Source: Hyphomicrobiales bacterium (GTDB lineage Bacteria; Pseudomonadota; Alphaproteobacteria; Rhizobiales; Rhizobiaceae). Taken from it: 56,619 bases of DNA. Positions 31,982 to 39,897 of this stretch are shown in pieces. How positions within the stretch are numbered: position 1 is the stretch's first letter; each line of letters starts with the position of its first letter. The DNA lies in assembly GCA_900472605.1 (NCBI GenBank), contig UCJD01000011.1:1-56619 (forward strand). The letters run 5' to 3'. Position numbers and translations under genes: made by a program. The notes below the pieces were generated by a model. The model did no database searches and was not told where the DNA came from. It saw only the letters and a program-made list of their open reading frames with translations.

Positions 31982-32003
31982 GACCTGGCCGAAGCCAGGT
32001 CTT
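31980..32003 (+). terminator. Hairpin overlapping the stop codon of the 175-residue gene
   Basis: AAGACCTGGC (31980-31989), tetraloop CGAA, GCCAGGTCTT (31994-32003): a perfect 10-bp stem beginning inside the TAA stop at 31979-31981. The following T-rich tail is short (TTGATGT), so termination strength is uncertain. It could serve both directions. Confidence 0.7.
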
Positions 32004-32212
32004 GATGTAGTCGTCCATTACCGTGGTGTACTAGACCAACGCCTTTCGGGTTGGTTGACATGACAGCGACCCTAAAGTCCGACTGCCTGAGACGATATAT
32101 ATGGAGAGCTGAATCAGCAGTCAAGAGGCTAGTGTATGCCAGTGCTCACTGCTGCCACCCACCATATCGATAGATCAACGTGTATTCCAACGCGGGGCCG
32201 CGGATCGAAGGG

Positions 32213-32791
32213 CTACCTCAGCATCTTCTGGAAGATGAAGAAGTTTTGCCCTTTGCTGTCACAACGCTTGCAACGTAGGCGGCTCGCAATCTCGTCTGTG
32301 CGGGTGGTGGCGGGAAACTTTCTGCGCAGCGCCTTCAGATCAACATTGCGGAAGTATCCGCATCGGCAGAATCCTGACAACACGTACCAGTCTGGAACGC
32401 TGCCAAGCTCAGTGTCCACAAGCCTATGGGCGTCAGGAGGGAATTTCAGGAACTCGAACGGAGAGGGCGGCTTGGTCAAGGGCTCGTAGCCGCTGCGGGG
32501 AACTTCAAGGCGACATTGCTTGTAGCCGCTGAGATCAACGCGGTTGCACCCCAGGGCGCGGGCGAGCGCAACCGGGACTGAATCGATGCTCACATCACCA
32601 ATCCGATCAAGGATGCTATTCACCCTAAATCGTTTTCGAAGATTGCATCCCACGCAACGGACCGCAGCGGAATGGTCTCGGTAGGAAGAGAGCCATCCAA
32701 TCCGCGCCTGCCAAAATTTTGAGCCGTTGACCATATCGGAGATATGGAACGAATAGTGAACATTGGCAAGTTCACCGTTGTGATGATTCAC
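32213..32791 (-). CDS. Hypothetical protein with two zinc-ribbon-like modules
   Basis: A 192-residue protein whose two halves each hold a cysteine set. The first is Cys46-x2-Cys49 with Cys82 and Cys93. The second is Cys142-x-Cys144 with Cys174-x2-Cys177. Both have an LxxL/R-rich helix between the pairs (SVPVALARALGC and RTDEIASRLRCKRC), so the layout looks like a duplicated zinc ribbon. It lies 55 bases downstream of the RES gene on the same strand and may be co-transcribed. Start is uncertain: ATG 32791 or ATG 32734. No function can be assigned; nucleic-acid or protein binding would fit such modules. Confidence 0.6.
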   Translation of the reverse strand: MNHHNGELANVHYSFHISDMVNGSKFWQARIGWLSSYRDHSAAVRCVGCNLRKRFRVNSILDRIGDVSIDSVPVALARALGCNRVDLSGYKQCRLEVPRSGYEPLTKPPSPFEFLKFPPDAHRLVDTELGSVPDWYVLSGFCRCGYFRNVDLKALRRKFPATTRTDEIASRLRCKRCDSKGQNFFIFQKMLR

Positions 32792-32846
32792 CGAAATTGG
32801 ACATCGTCGCCGGAACCGATAGGGCTGATGGGGACGACAGTTCGCG

Positions 32847-34316
32847 CTAGTAGTCGGGAACTTCTAGCCGCTTGTACTGGGAGAAGCCAACCTCGAAATC
32901 CTCAGTGTCGAACCGGACAGCGTCAATATGTCTGACTTCTAGGTCTTTCGAGGATATCGTCAAGGTCTCCAACCTCGCGCTGCCGAAATCCATATCGTCT
33001 TCGGCAGCAGCCGGAACGGTCCACATGCCCATCAACGGGTCCCCGAAGGTGTGACTCTGCGGAGGTTCCGGCTTTTTATCCGGAGGGAGGCGCCAGGTGA
33101 CTGAATACTCAGGATAAGACCCGTCCTCGTCGGTTCGCTCCTGATAAACGGCGGTCTCTGTGTCTGTTGGGATAACGATCTTCTGCACGAGAGAGGCTTT
33201 ATGAAACAACACGACATTTTGTGCCTCGCCGCCCGCCTGCACCGACGGGAACGTAATCCCGTCGAGCGGTCCCACCATATCCGTTGCCAGAAAATCCGCC
33301 ACAGCCTGGGTGGGAAGATATTCAAATTCTTGGTCATCCGGCATGACAGGTCGCGACATTCGTCTGCTCAAGTCTCTAAGGAACGACATGCGACTGATCG
33401 TGTCTGCGTAGCTCGGATCGAAGAAACTTCCCTTTGGGGCGGTGGCCCCACGAAGCGCCGTGAGATCAAGAAGCCTGATTGATCTGATTAGCCTGAATTT
33501 GCCGATCGCGACTTTGCTGCCTACAGGGGGACGAACCTCCGCAATTGCTGTTTCGGGATCAGTTGCGCCATAGAACGCGGAAATTCCTCGAGCGTTCATG
33601 CGCCCGGATGCCGCGAAGGCCGACGGAGGAGGACCAATTTCCTTGTCTGGTCGCAGCAAGGCTGCCTCCAGCTTTTCTCGAGACTGAAAAGCGCGCGCTC
33701 GGAACAAGTGTTCGTAAGCGGTTCCTGGGCCACCTTCGACGACGAGAGGGCCGCCGCGCTTGGTCGTCATCGTTCCGATGCCTTCAAACACGCTGTTGAG
33801 GACTTGCAGTGCATGGCCGCTGAAAAATCTGGCCTCGCTCTTGAGGGATCGTTCGAAAGAAAGCCATGCCCGATGCCACTCACGGTCGTTAGGTCTTACC
33901 TCTTCATAATGCAGTTCGCTGTCATACTCGGTTGTCTCGCCTAGCTGATCGGCATCAAAGTCCCCGAACCGCTCCGCCAGAACTTCCTGAATGTCAGAGG
34001 CAACCGTCTCGGATACATCGGCCACGCCCATGATGGCGTAGATGGTCTGCTCACCGCCTGGCTCGAATTCAAACGAGCTATCAGGATCCTTGTGCATGGC
34101 CCATTCGTAGCTGTTCATCTCCATTCGGGCGCGTGAGAAGTGGCGGTCGAATGCACCATGCACCTCGTCACAAATCCTCGACATTGGAAAGCATTTGTCC
34201 TGATTGCCGCAATAGTCGCACAGGGCATCTGTGCCCTCCTTAGAGATCAACGCGCTCAGGTAGGGTTCCCGAACGCAGCCCTCACAGAGCAGCCTGTCTT
34301 CTATGTCTTTTTCCAT
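32847..34316 (-). CDS. RES domain protein with N-terminal zinc ribbon and HEPN/RES-N region
   Basis: A 489-residue protein. Residues 11-36 form a Cys4 zinc ribbon (Cys11-x2-Cys14, Cys33-x2-Cys36). A helical region of about 160 residues follows, like the HEPN/RES N-terminal domain. The RES domain starts near residue 200, with the LFRARAF arginine, GRMNARGISAFYGATDPETA and a glutamate in IAEVRPP, then LFHKASLVQKIV. RES toxins such as Res and MbcT break down NAD+. Here the domain is embedded in a long protein with no Xre-type antitoxin next to it, which suggests a sensor-effector, perhaps an abortive-infection factor. A GGGGATACCG leader supports ATG 34316. Confidence 0.82.
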   Translation of the reverse strand: MEKDIEDRLLCEGCVREPYLSALISKEGTDALCDYCGNQDKCFPMSRICDEVHGAFDRHFSRARMEMNSYEWAMHKDPDSSFEFEPGGEQTIYAIMGVADVSETVASDIQEVLAERFGDFDADQLGETTEYDSELHYEEVRPNDREWHRAWLSFERSLKSEARFFSGHALQVLNSVFEGIGTMTTKRGGPLVVEGGPGTAYEHLFRARAFQSREKLEAALLRPDKEIGPPPSAFAASGRMNARGISAFYGATDPETAIAEVRPPVGSKVAIGKFRLIRSIRLLDLTALRGATAPKGSFFDPSYADTISRMSFLRDLSRRMSRPVMPDDQEFEYLPTQAVADFLATDMVGPLDGITFPSVQAGGEAQNVVLFHKASLVQKIVIPTDTETAVYQERTDEDGSYPEYSVTWRLPPDKKPEPPQSHTFGDPLMGMWTVPAAAEDDMDFGSARLETLTISSKDLEVRHIDAVRFDTEDFEVGFSQYKRLEVPDY

Positions 34317-34586
34317 CGGTATCCCCGGTCGTAGGCGCGGCGTAGCGTTCTGTCGTTGATGGAGAGCCGCTGCCCGATCTAGTGGAGCTATCGATGCCTG
34401 TCGATCGACAAACGCCGGAGCTACCGGCTACTCGATGGATGCGTTTGCCATCGCTGTTGGAGCTCAAGGCAGCATGGCAGTGGGCTTCCCTATGTGGACC
34501 TAAGCATTGATACAGTTACACCACGGAGCATTCGGACCTGCCGTGTCGTGAGCTCCCTGTCGGAACGATGCGGTTGCGCGTCGTCT
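34317..34586. other. Short intergenic stretch between RES gene and ATPase-nuclease gene
   Basis: 270 bases between two minus-strand genes, long enough for a separate promoter for the RES gene. No convincing gene, palindrome or hairpin was identified. Confidence 0.35.
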
Positions 34587-36860
34587 CTACCCTGCGACTG
34601 CCTCAGGTTCGCTCGCTGCTGCCGGAGCTGTGATCTGCGGATCGGCCGCGTCCTCCTCGTCGTCCTCTTCATCTAGCGCGGCGATGAGCTGAACGTGAAT
34701 CACACGTGAATACTCCAGCATCGCGTTCAGCCCGAGCACCTGCAAATCAGCGACCCCTTTGTCGTCTTCTATCTGGCGCAATAGGCGAACCTGGCTGCTG
34801 GCGGTGGCATTGATGTTCGGCATCTTGCCAACCAACAATCCGCGAACCTGAACGGTCCTATCTCTGAACTGTGCCTCCAGCCAGCTCCGGGTATCCCACA
34901 TGTAGTCCTGCAGCTGCCTGTAGTGATCGTGATTTAAGGGGATCGTGGTGGACTTCAATTCGACGATGATCACTTCGTATGGTTTGTTGGGGTCGTTGCC
35001 CAATACAAAGACGAGGTCTGGTCTAGTATCGCCTTCCGTGTCGATCCCTGTGTGCGGGGGAGCGAACTCATCGATTTCGAGGCGTTTAGCAACCTTCGAC
35101 AGTGTGGTCGTGAGTTGTATGTCACTCGAGGTGAACGTACTAAATTCCGGGCGGACAAGCCATGGGTTCGCTTTGAGAAGGTGATGCAATTCCTTCTCGT
35201 TTCGGGGAGTCGTGCCGCCGCTCTTCTCACCGTCAATGATTAGTTTGGCCAAACCCTCGATCGCATTGCGATGGGCACGGTAATGCTTAACGATATCTTG
35301 ACGTTCGACGTTCTGCCATTCGTCGAGATGTTTCGCAATCTTACTGATGCTCGTGGGATCAGTTCGAAGATGGATGAGCTTCGCCAACACATCGCTCGCG
35401 TTCATCGCGTGCATCATATGCGGGGCGATTTCCTTGAAGGCATCAGAATCCACATCGTGGGTTACAGCAATCGCCTTCAGTACGCTCTTTGCAGCCGCCC
35501 TCTGTTTCTTAGGTAGGGTTGCCACCCATTTCAGCTGGGGATCTTCCTTTACCCTATCGTCGACCTTCTTGTTGACCAAGCCTTCTCGCCAGGTGCCGTG
35601 CTCTTTCACCGCGGCCTTCATGATGTCGACCACTCGCTCCATCAAAGCCTGAACGACCTCGTTGTCCTCGCGGAGTTCAGTGCGGTTGGTGTTGACGAAG
35701 TCGATCGAGGCTCTGTCGAGATCATCCGCCTTGACGAAGCATTCCATGTAGTCAGTGGCGTAAAAGTTGTGCATGCCAGTCGGCAAGCCTTTGAGCGTCG
35801 GACCTGCTGCCAATCGATTGTTGCAATAGATCCGGGCGCCACGCTTATCCGCAGGCAGCGAACCAATCTGCATATCCTTCTGGTCGTCTGTACGCTCACG
35901 CGCGCGAAACTTGACCACATACTGGAAGGGGAGCTTAATCATGTCCTCGTCGAGGGAAAGCGTCTCTTCGAAAAGCCCGTCCGTGTTGCGTCCGTCTGCG
36001 GGGTATTCATATTCGTAGAGGACTTTCGGCGCGGCGAGAGCCACCTCGTTGACGTTGATGGTAAAGTCGCTCGCGTTGATTCCGTAGAACGCGGTGGCCA
36101 ACGCGTCTTCGATGGTATTGCCGCTCTGCTTGACTGCGTCGCATTTCAGACGTCGAAGGCGGATAGTGGTACCCGTATCGCTTTCAACCTGACCCGGCGT
36201 GTAGGTCGCCGGGATTTCGATGTTCGCGAGGTTGGTGCTGTTCTTAAGCATGTCGAAGTCCATCACGAACGTGGTGGAATAGGCGTCGCCTTTCCGCTTC
36301 GTTGTAATCGCAATCTCGGTAGCGGCGCCGAAACCTGCAAGTTTGCCCAGCCCTTTTCGACCCATCACGTTGCGCTTGCCGGATTCAGTAAGGTTGCGCG
36401 TCTCCTTGCCACTTTCATCCGCCCTGCGCTTGCGATTGAGCGGCATGAATTTCATGTAGACGTCTTCGGGCGACATTCCGTGGCCATTGTCGGAAATGAC
36501 GATCTCGATATTGTCGGGCAAGGTCTCAAGCAGCACGGTGAACGGGTCGGCCTCGTTCGCCTCTACCTTTTTCTTGGCCTCGGCGCGAATGCGTGCTCGT
36601 TCGGCTGCGATCGCAGGGTAAGGGATCGTGATGTCGACCTTGCTAGCATCGGAGTCGTAGGCATTCGCGACGAACTCGACCAGGCATTTGCCGATCGTCG
36701 TATACATGTTGATGCCGAGCGCCTCGAGCATGCCGCCTTGGATGGCCATCGGGAACCGCGTGGGGCGTCCGTGTTCGTCGGTCTCGATGGGAGGTGGCGC
36801 CTCCCGAGGTTTCTCGGGGGCGGTCTCTGTTTTGTCGGCCATTCCGAAAAGGTCATTCAT
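34587..36860 (-). CDS. GHKL (MutL/MORC-like) ATPase fused to a PD-(D/E)XK nuclease domain
   Basis: A 757-residue protein. The Bergerat ATPase fold has all three boxes: N box around Glu62-Asn66 (VEFVANAYDSDA), DNGHGM at 124-129, and the lid GRKGLGKLAGFG at 167-178. A helical middle follows. The C-terminus has LLKANPWLVRPEF (561-573), then RPD with Asp615 and VELKS with Glu634 and Lys636, a PD-(D/E)XK nuclease reminiscent of Shedu-type domains. The tail is acidic. MutL/MORC-like ATPases occur in restriction-modification loci (described by Iyer, Abhiman and Aravind, 2008). It follows the C5 methyltransferase by 183 bases on the same strand. ATG 36860 (MNDLFG) is chosen over 36896. Confidence 0.85.
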   Translation of the reverse strand: MNDLFGMADKTETAPEKPREAPPPIETDEHGRPTRFPMAIQGGMLEALGINMYTTIGKCLVEFVANAYDSDASKVDITIPYPAIAAERARIRAEAKKKVEANEADPFTVLLETLPDNIEIVISDNGHGMSPEDVYMKFMPLNRKRRADESGKETRNLTESGKRNVMGRKGLGKLAGFGAATEIAITTKRKGDAYSTTFVMDFDMLKNSTNLANIEIPATYTPGQVESDTGTTIRLRRLKCDAVKQSGNTIEDALATAFYGINASDFTINVNEVALAAPKVLYEYEYPADGRNTDGLFEETLSLDEDMIKLPFQYVVKFRARERTDDQKDMQIGSLPADKRGARIYCNNRLAAGPTLKGLPTGMHNFYATDYMECFVKADDLDRASIDFVNTNRTELREDNEVVQALMERVVDIMKAAVKEHGTWREGLVNKKVDDRVKEDPQLKWVATLPKKQRAAAKSVLKAIAVTHDVDSDAFKEIAPHMMHAMNASDVLAKLIHLRTDPTSISKIAKHLDEWQNVERQDIVKHYRAHRNAIEGLAKLIIDGEKSGGTTPRNEKELHHLLKANPWLVRPEFSTFTSSDIQLTTTLSKVAKRLEIDEFAPPHTGIDTEGDTRPDLVFVLGNDPNKPYEVIIVELKSTTIPLNHDHYRQLQDYMWDTRSWLEAQFRDRTVQVRGLLVGKMPNINATASSQVRLLRQIEDDKGVADLQVLGLNAMLEYSRVIHVQLIAALDEEDDEEDAADPQITAPAAASEPEAVAG

Positions 36861-37043
36861 CGCGCATCGCCCCCAGATTCGGGAGGACCATAGCAAAGGT
36901 CAGCGCGCAAATGAATCCTTGCTTCGCTCTATTTCGCACAAGGATTGCCGCGCCTGCCAGAGGAATGGCAATTCGGCCCATGCCGCTCGACGATAAGCCT
37001 TAAGGATCGGGAATACCAACGAGAAAACGGTGGCAGAGCCCGA

Positions 37044-38060
37044 TCAAGACGCGATGGCGAGGGCTGGCTGAACGGAACTTTCCGAGGTCAAACTCCGAAT
37101 GATCGCAGAGTAGACAGATTTCCCGATCGCTCGGCCGAGGTGAACGGGAACTCCGTTTCCGATTTGCCGCGAAACTTGGTTTGGCTTGCCTACGAACTGC
37201 CAAGAGTCCGGAACTCCCTGCAGCCGGGCACCTTCGCGTAGGGAGATGGTCCTGTTCTCGTGCGGATGTATATAGCGTCCCTTGGAGGGGTTCTGAAAAT
37301 TACATCGGAGCGTATTGGCTGGTTCCGACAACAACATCCGTCCCCACACATCGGTGGCTTGGCACCCCATCTTCGACCACGAGGGTGGTGAAAGGTGAGG
37401 TGCTGCAGCCATAATATCCCGCTTGTCCCCGCCGATGGGAATATGCTCCATTCGATCGGCAGCAAGCGCAGACGGGATGGGCCAGACGTGCATGGGGTCT
37501 TTGGCAGAGATGGGCTTCGCGAAGGTTTCCAATATCGTCTTCGCCCCCGGAAGAGCCTCAGGTAGCTCCAATTCGCCAACCTTGCTCGCGATCGTGAAAG
37601 ACCGGCGCCGCCGTTGAGGCGCGCCGTAGTTCACCGCATCCAACTCCCAGGTGCTGATTTCGAAGCCTTGAGAGCGGAGCGCGCTCGTGAGTAGTTTCCA
37701 TTGAGGCGACTTCAGGAACGGAGGGACGTTTTCAATGACAACAATTTTTGCCCGCGCCGCCTCGGCCCAGAGGGGGATAACAAGACTGAGGTCGTTGCGC
37801 TCGTCGAGGGGATCGCGACGCCCAAGTGTGCTGAATCCCTGGCAAGGCGGGCCCGCCAGCAGGACATCGGCGAACGGGACGTTTTCGATTTCGCGAACCG
37901 ATCCAACTTTGCCACACGGCGCTACGTTGTGGTTGTAAGAGGCGATCGCGTTCTTGTCCACGTCGATGGCTAGAACCGGATCGAAGCCGCATTCTTGCAG
38001 GCCGCCACTAAATAGTCCCGCACCCGAGAACAAGTCGATCAGTCGGGGACGATACTCCAA
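37044..38060 (-). CDS. DNA (cytosine-5-)-methyltransferase
   Basis: A 338-residue C5 methyltransferase. Motif I is LIDLFSGAGLFSGG (residues 7-20). Motif IV is GPPCQGFS with catalytic Cys73. Motif VI is ENV (110-112), motif VIII is QRRRR (149-153), and motifs IX and X are REGARLQGVPDSW and QIGNGVPVHLG. The target-recognition region between VIII and IX is short to medium. It transfers methyl from AdoMet to a cytosine ring carbon. With vsr 61 bases upstream and the ATPase-nuclease downstream it looks like the protective half of a restriction-type system. The recognition site cannot be read from sequence. Confidence 0.95.
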   Translation of the reverse strand: MEYRPRLIDLFSGAGLFSGGLQECGFDPVLAIDVDKNAIASYNHNVAPCGKVGSVREIENVPFADVLLAGPPCQGFSTLGRRDPLDERNDLSLVIPLWAEAARAKIVVIENVPPFLKSPQWKLLTSALRSQGFEISTWELDAVNYGAPQRRRRSFTIASKVGELELPEALPGAKTILETFAKPISAKDPMHVWPIPSALAADRMEHIPIGGDKRDIMAAAPHLSPPSWSKMGCQATDVWGRMLLSEPANTLRCNFQNPSKGRYIHPHENRTISLREGARLQGVPDSWQFVGKPNQVSRQIGNGVPVHLGRAIGKSVYSAIIRSLTSESSVQPALAIAS

Positions 38061-38121
38061 CGGGGCGCTCCAAATGGCGTTAACTATTTGTTTATGATAA
38101 GCTTCCGTGGTTAACGATTGG

Positions 38122-38580
38122 TTATCTTCCCGCGAGATTCCTGAAAATCAGATCCTTTGGGAGGGGCGCGCGCTCGAGGACCCGCTCGCAGATGATCTTC
38201 TCGAGCTGGTCGATGCGCCTTGTCTCGCATTCCCAGATGACAGCCGTGCGCCATCCAGAAGCTTCGAGCTCGGCGCGGGATCGCATATCTCTGGCGACGT
38301 TGCGTTCAAATTTACCCCGCCAGAATTTGCAATTGGTTTTCGGGACGCCTGCGCGCGAGCAGCCGTCATGGCGATGCCAGAAACAACCATGCACATATAG
38401 CGCCAGCCTTTGCTTTACGAAGACAACATCTGGAGTTCCCGCGAGGTCCTTACGGTGAAGTGCGTACCGAAGGCCCACAGCGTGGGCGGTCCGGCGAACC
38501 CGCATTTCTGGCGTGGTGTTTTTCTGCCCGATGCGGCTCATCAATAGAGACCGCTCGTAAGGTGTGAAGATGTCAACCAC
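38122..38580 (-). CDS. vsr: Very short patch repair endonuclease (Vsr)
   Basis: A 152-residue Vsr. MSRIGQKNTTPEMRVRR is the N-terminal signature. The catalytic Asp is residue 51 (GTPDVVF), and the mismatch-wedge and catalytic stretch GCFWHRH covers residues 65-71, the same numbering as in E. coli Vsr (Asp51, Phe67, Trp68, His69). It nicks DNA beside T:G mismatches that arise when 5-methylcytosine deaminates. It precedes the C5 methyltransferase on the same strand by 61 bases, the classic pairing, so its target site should match that methylase. Confidence 0.96.
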   Translation of the reverse strand: MVDIFTPYERSLLMSRIGQKNTTPEMRVRRTAHAVGLRYALHRKDLAGTPDVVFVKQRLALYVHGCFWHRHDGCSRAGVPKTNCKFWRGKFERNVARDMRSRAELEASGWRTAVIWECETRRIDQLEKIICERVLERAPLPKDLIFRNLAGR

Positions 38581-38946
38581 AGCTGGGGCTCCCGGAAAAC
38601 CTCAGAGATCACAGGAATGGGGCATTCATTCGTCCGAGGGAAGAGTTGCTCTAGGCGATGTCACCAGCGACGGTAAGGGCGTCGCTGTTCGTCAGCAACG
38701 GGGTTCGCAGGCGATACGCACGTGATTTGAGGGCAAGTCTGGAACTTTCAACTCCACCCTCCAACCGAAGTTCAACGATATGTGGTTCTGCCTCAATCGA
38801 CGTGTTCTAATGCCCACGAAGATCAATCGCCGTGGCCGCTAGTCGCCCACGATTTCTCGTGTGTTGGAAGCCAATGTTCTCGCAACGTTAGGAAAGCGTG
38901 GACGGGGAGTTGTGAAGCCGCCTCAGTTCGCTACTAATCGCCGGTG
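38581..38946. other. Intergenic stretch between vsr and HNH gene
   Basis: 366 bases between two minus-strand genes. Plus-strand frames here are shadows with no ribosome site. It is long enough to hold the vsr-dcm promoter. I looked for a retron-like or other structured RNA because PtuAB homologues can be retron effectors; I saw no long inverted repeat and no reverse transcriptase gene anywhere in the window. Confidence 0.4.
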
Positions 38947-39897
38947 TCATTCTGCCGGCTGCGGGAGATTAGGAGTGCCAGCTTGCCCCGGAGCGCCGTG
39001 TGCTTGGGATACGCGCTTCAATAGTCGGTCGGCGAATTCTTCGACGAACACCGTGGCCATCGCTGAAAATGGCTTCTCTGGCGCACAAAAGCGTTTCAGG
39101 GCGCCGACCCGACGAAGCGCGTTCCCAACGGCAAATGCCGAGCCGCCGTGTACGGCATCTTCCTCGAGATCCCGCTCGATCTCCACCGCCTGCAGGCGCA
39201 GTTCGCGCAATACCTCTGTCCGCAACTGGACTAACGTCGTTCTGTTGAGAGCAAATACGTTGATTGTGGCGAGACCCCGCTTGGTATGCGCGGGGCTGCT
39301 TGGTGCGATTGGCGGCAGGACTACAGAAAACGTTGACGTGGTCGACCAAGACAGGAAAAGCTCGGGGTCATCAACGGTCGGATCAATGATGTCGTGAGTT
39401 TCTGCCGACAGGCTGTCCGCTGGACCGAAGGCCCTAGTTCCTGAAACGGGAAAGTGATTGCCTTTTCCTGCAGACTTTCTAGGGTTCTTCGATTGGAACG
39501 CAGCATATTCGAGTTCGGTGGTGTTCACGGTCACCAGGTGCTGCTTGCGACGCTGATTGCAACCGACGCAGGAGGGCAACAAGTTGTCCCACTGCAGCGC
39601 TAGCCACCAGTAGCCGGGATGCAGAGGCTCGCCTTCAACCCCACCTTTCGGCCGAAAATGCTCGACATCCATTGCGTCGATGAAATGGAACTCGCAGTAG
39701 GCGCATTTGCTCTTGAATAGCTTTCTGAGCGCGGATTTAACGTCATAGCCTTTGTATTGGCTGAAGCCGTACGCCGCATCCGGCAAGCCGGCTGCATAGT
39801 GTGTCACGGCTGCCGAACGCTCGGACAGCACTGCTGCGGAGGGATCGGTTAGGGATGCGGGGGCTGCGACGGATGATCGCTCAACTTTACGCATCAT
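38947..39897 (-). CDS. HNH endonuclease, PtuB-like (Septu/retron-effector type)
   Basis: A 316-residue HNH protein. The zinc and catalytic core has Cys65-x2-Cys68 (CAYCEF), DVEHFRPKGGV with His80, and Cys110-x2-Cys113 (LPSCVGCNQRRK). The following HDIIDPTVDDPELFLSW resembles the DPCxDDP segment of PtuB-like proteins in Septu and retron loci. The start ATG overlaps the stop of the ATPase gene (ATGA at 39894-39897), so the two are translationally coupled. Because the partner ATPase already carries its own HNH domain, this is a second nuclease in one operon. The C-terminal 120 residues are helical and unassigned. Confidence 0.85.
   Translation of the reverse strand: MMRKVERSSVAAPASLTDPSAAVLSERSAAVTHYAAGLPDAAYGFSQYKGYDVKSALRKLFKSKCAYCEFHFIDAMDVEHFRPKGGVEGEPLHPGYWWLALQWDNLLPSCVGCNQRRKQHLVTVNTTELEYAAFQSKNPRKSAGKGNHFPVSGTRAFGPADSLSAETHDIIDPTVDDPELFLSWSTTSTFSVVLPPIAPSSPAHTKRGLATINVFALNRTTLVQLRTEVLRELRLQAVEIERDLEEDAVHGGSAFAVGNALRRVGALKRFCAPEKPFSAMATVFVEEFADRLLKRVSQAHGAPGQAGTPNLPQPAE

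Noticed and set aside
35598..36893. 431-codon plus-strand frame antisense to the GHKL ATPase
   Set aside because: The minus-strand frame carries complete ATPase and nuclease motifs; this frame has none and no ribosome site.
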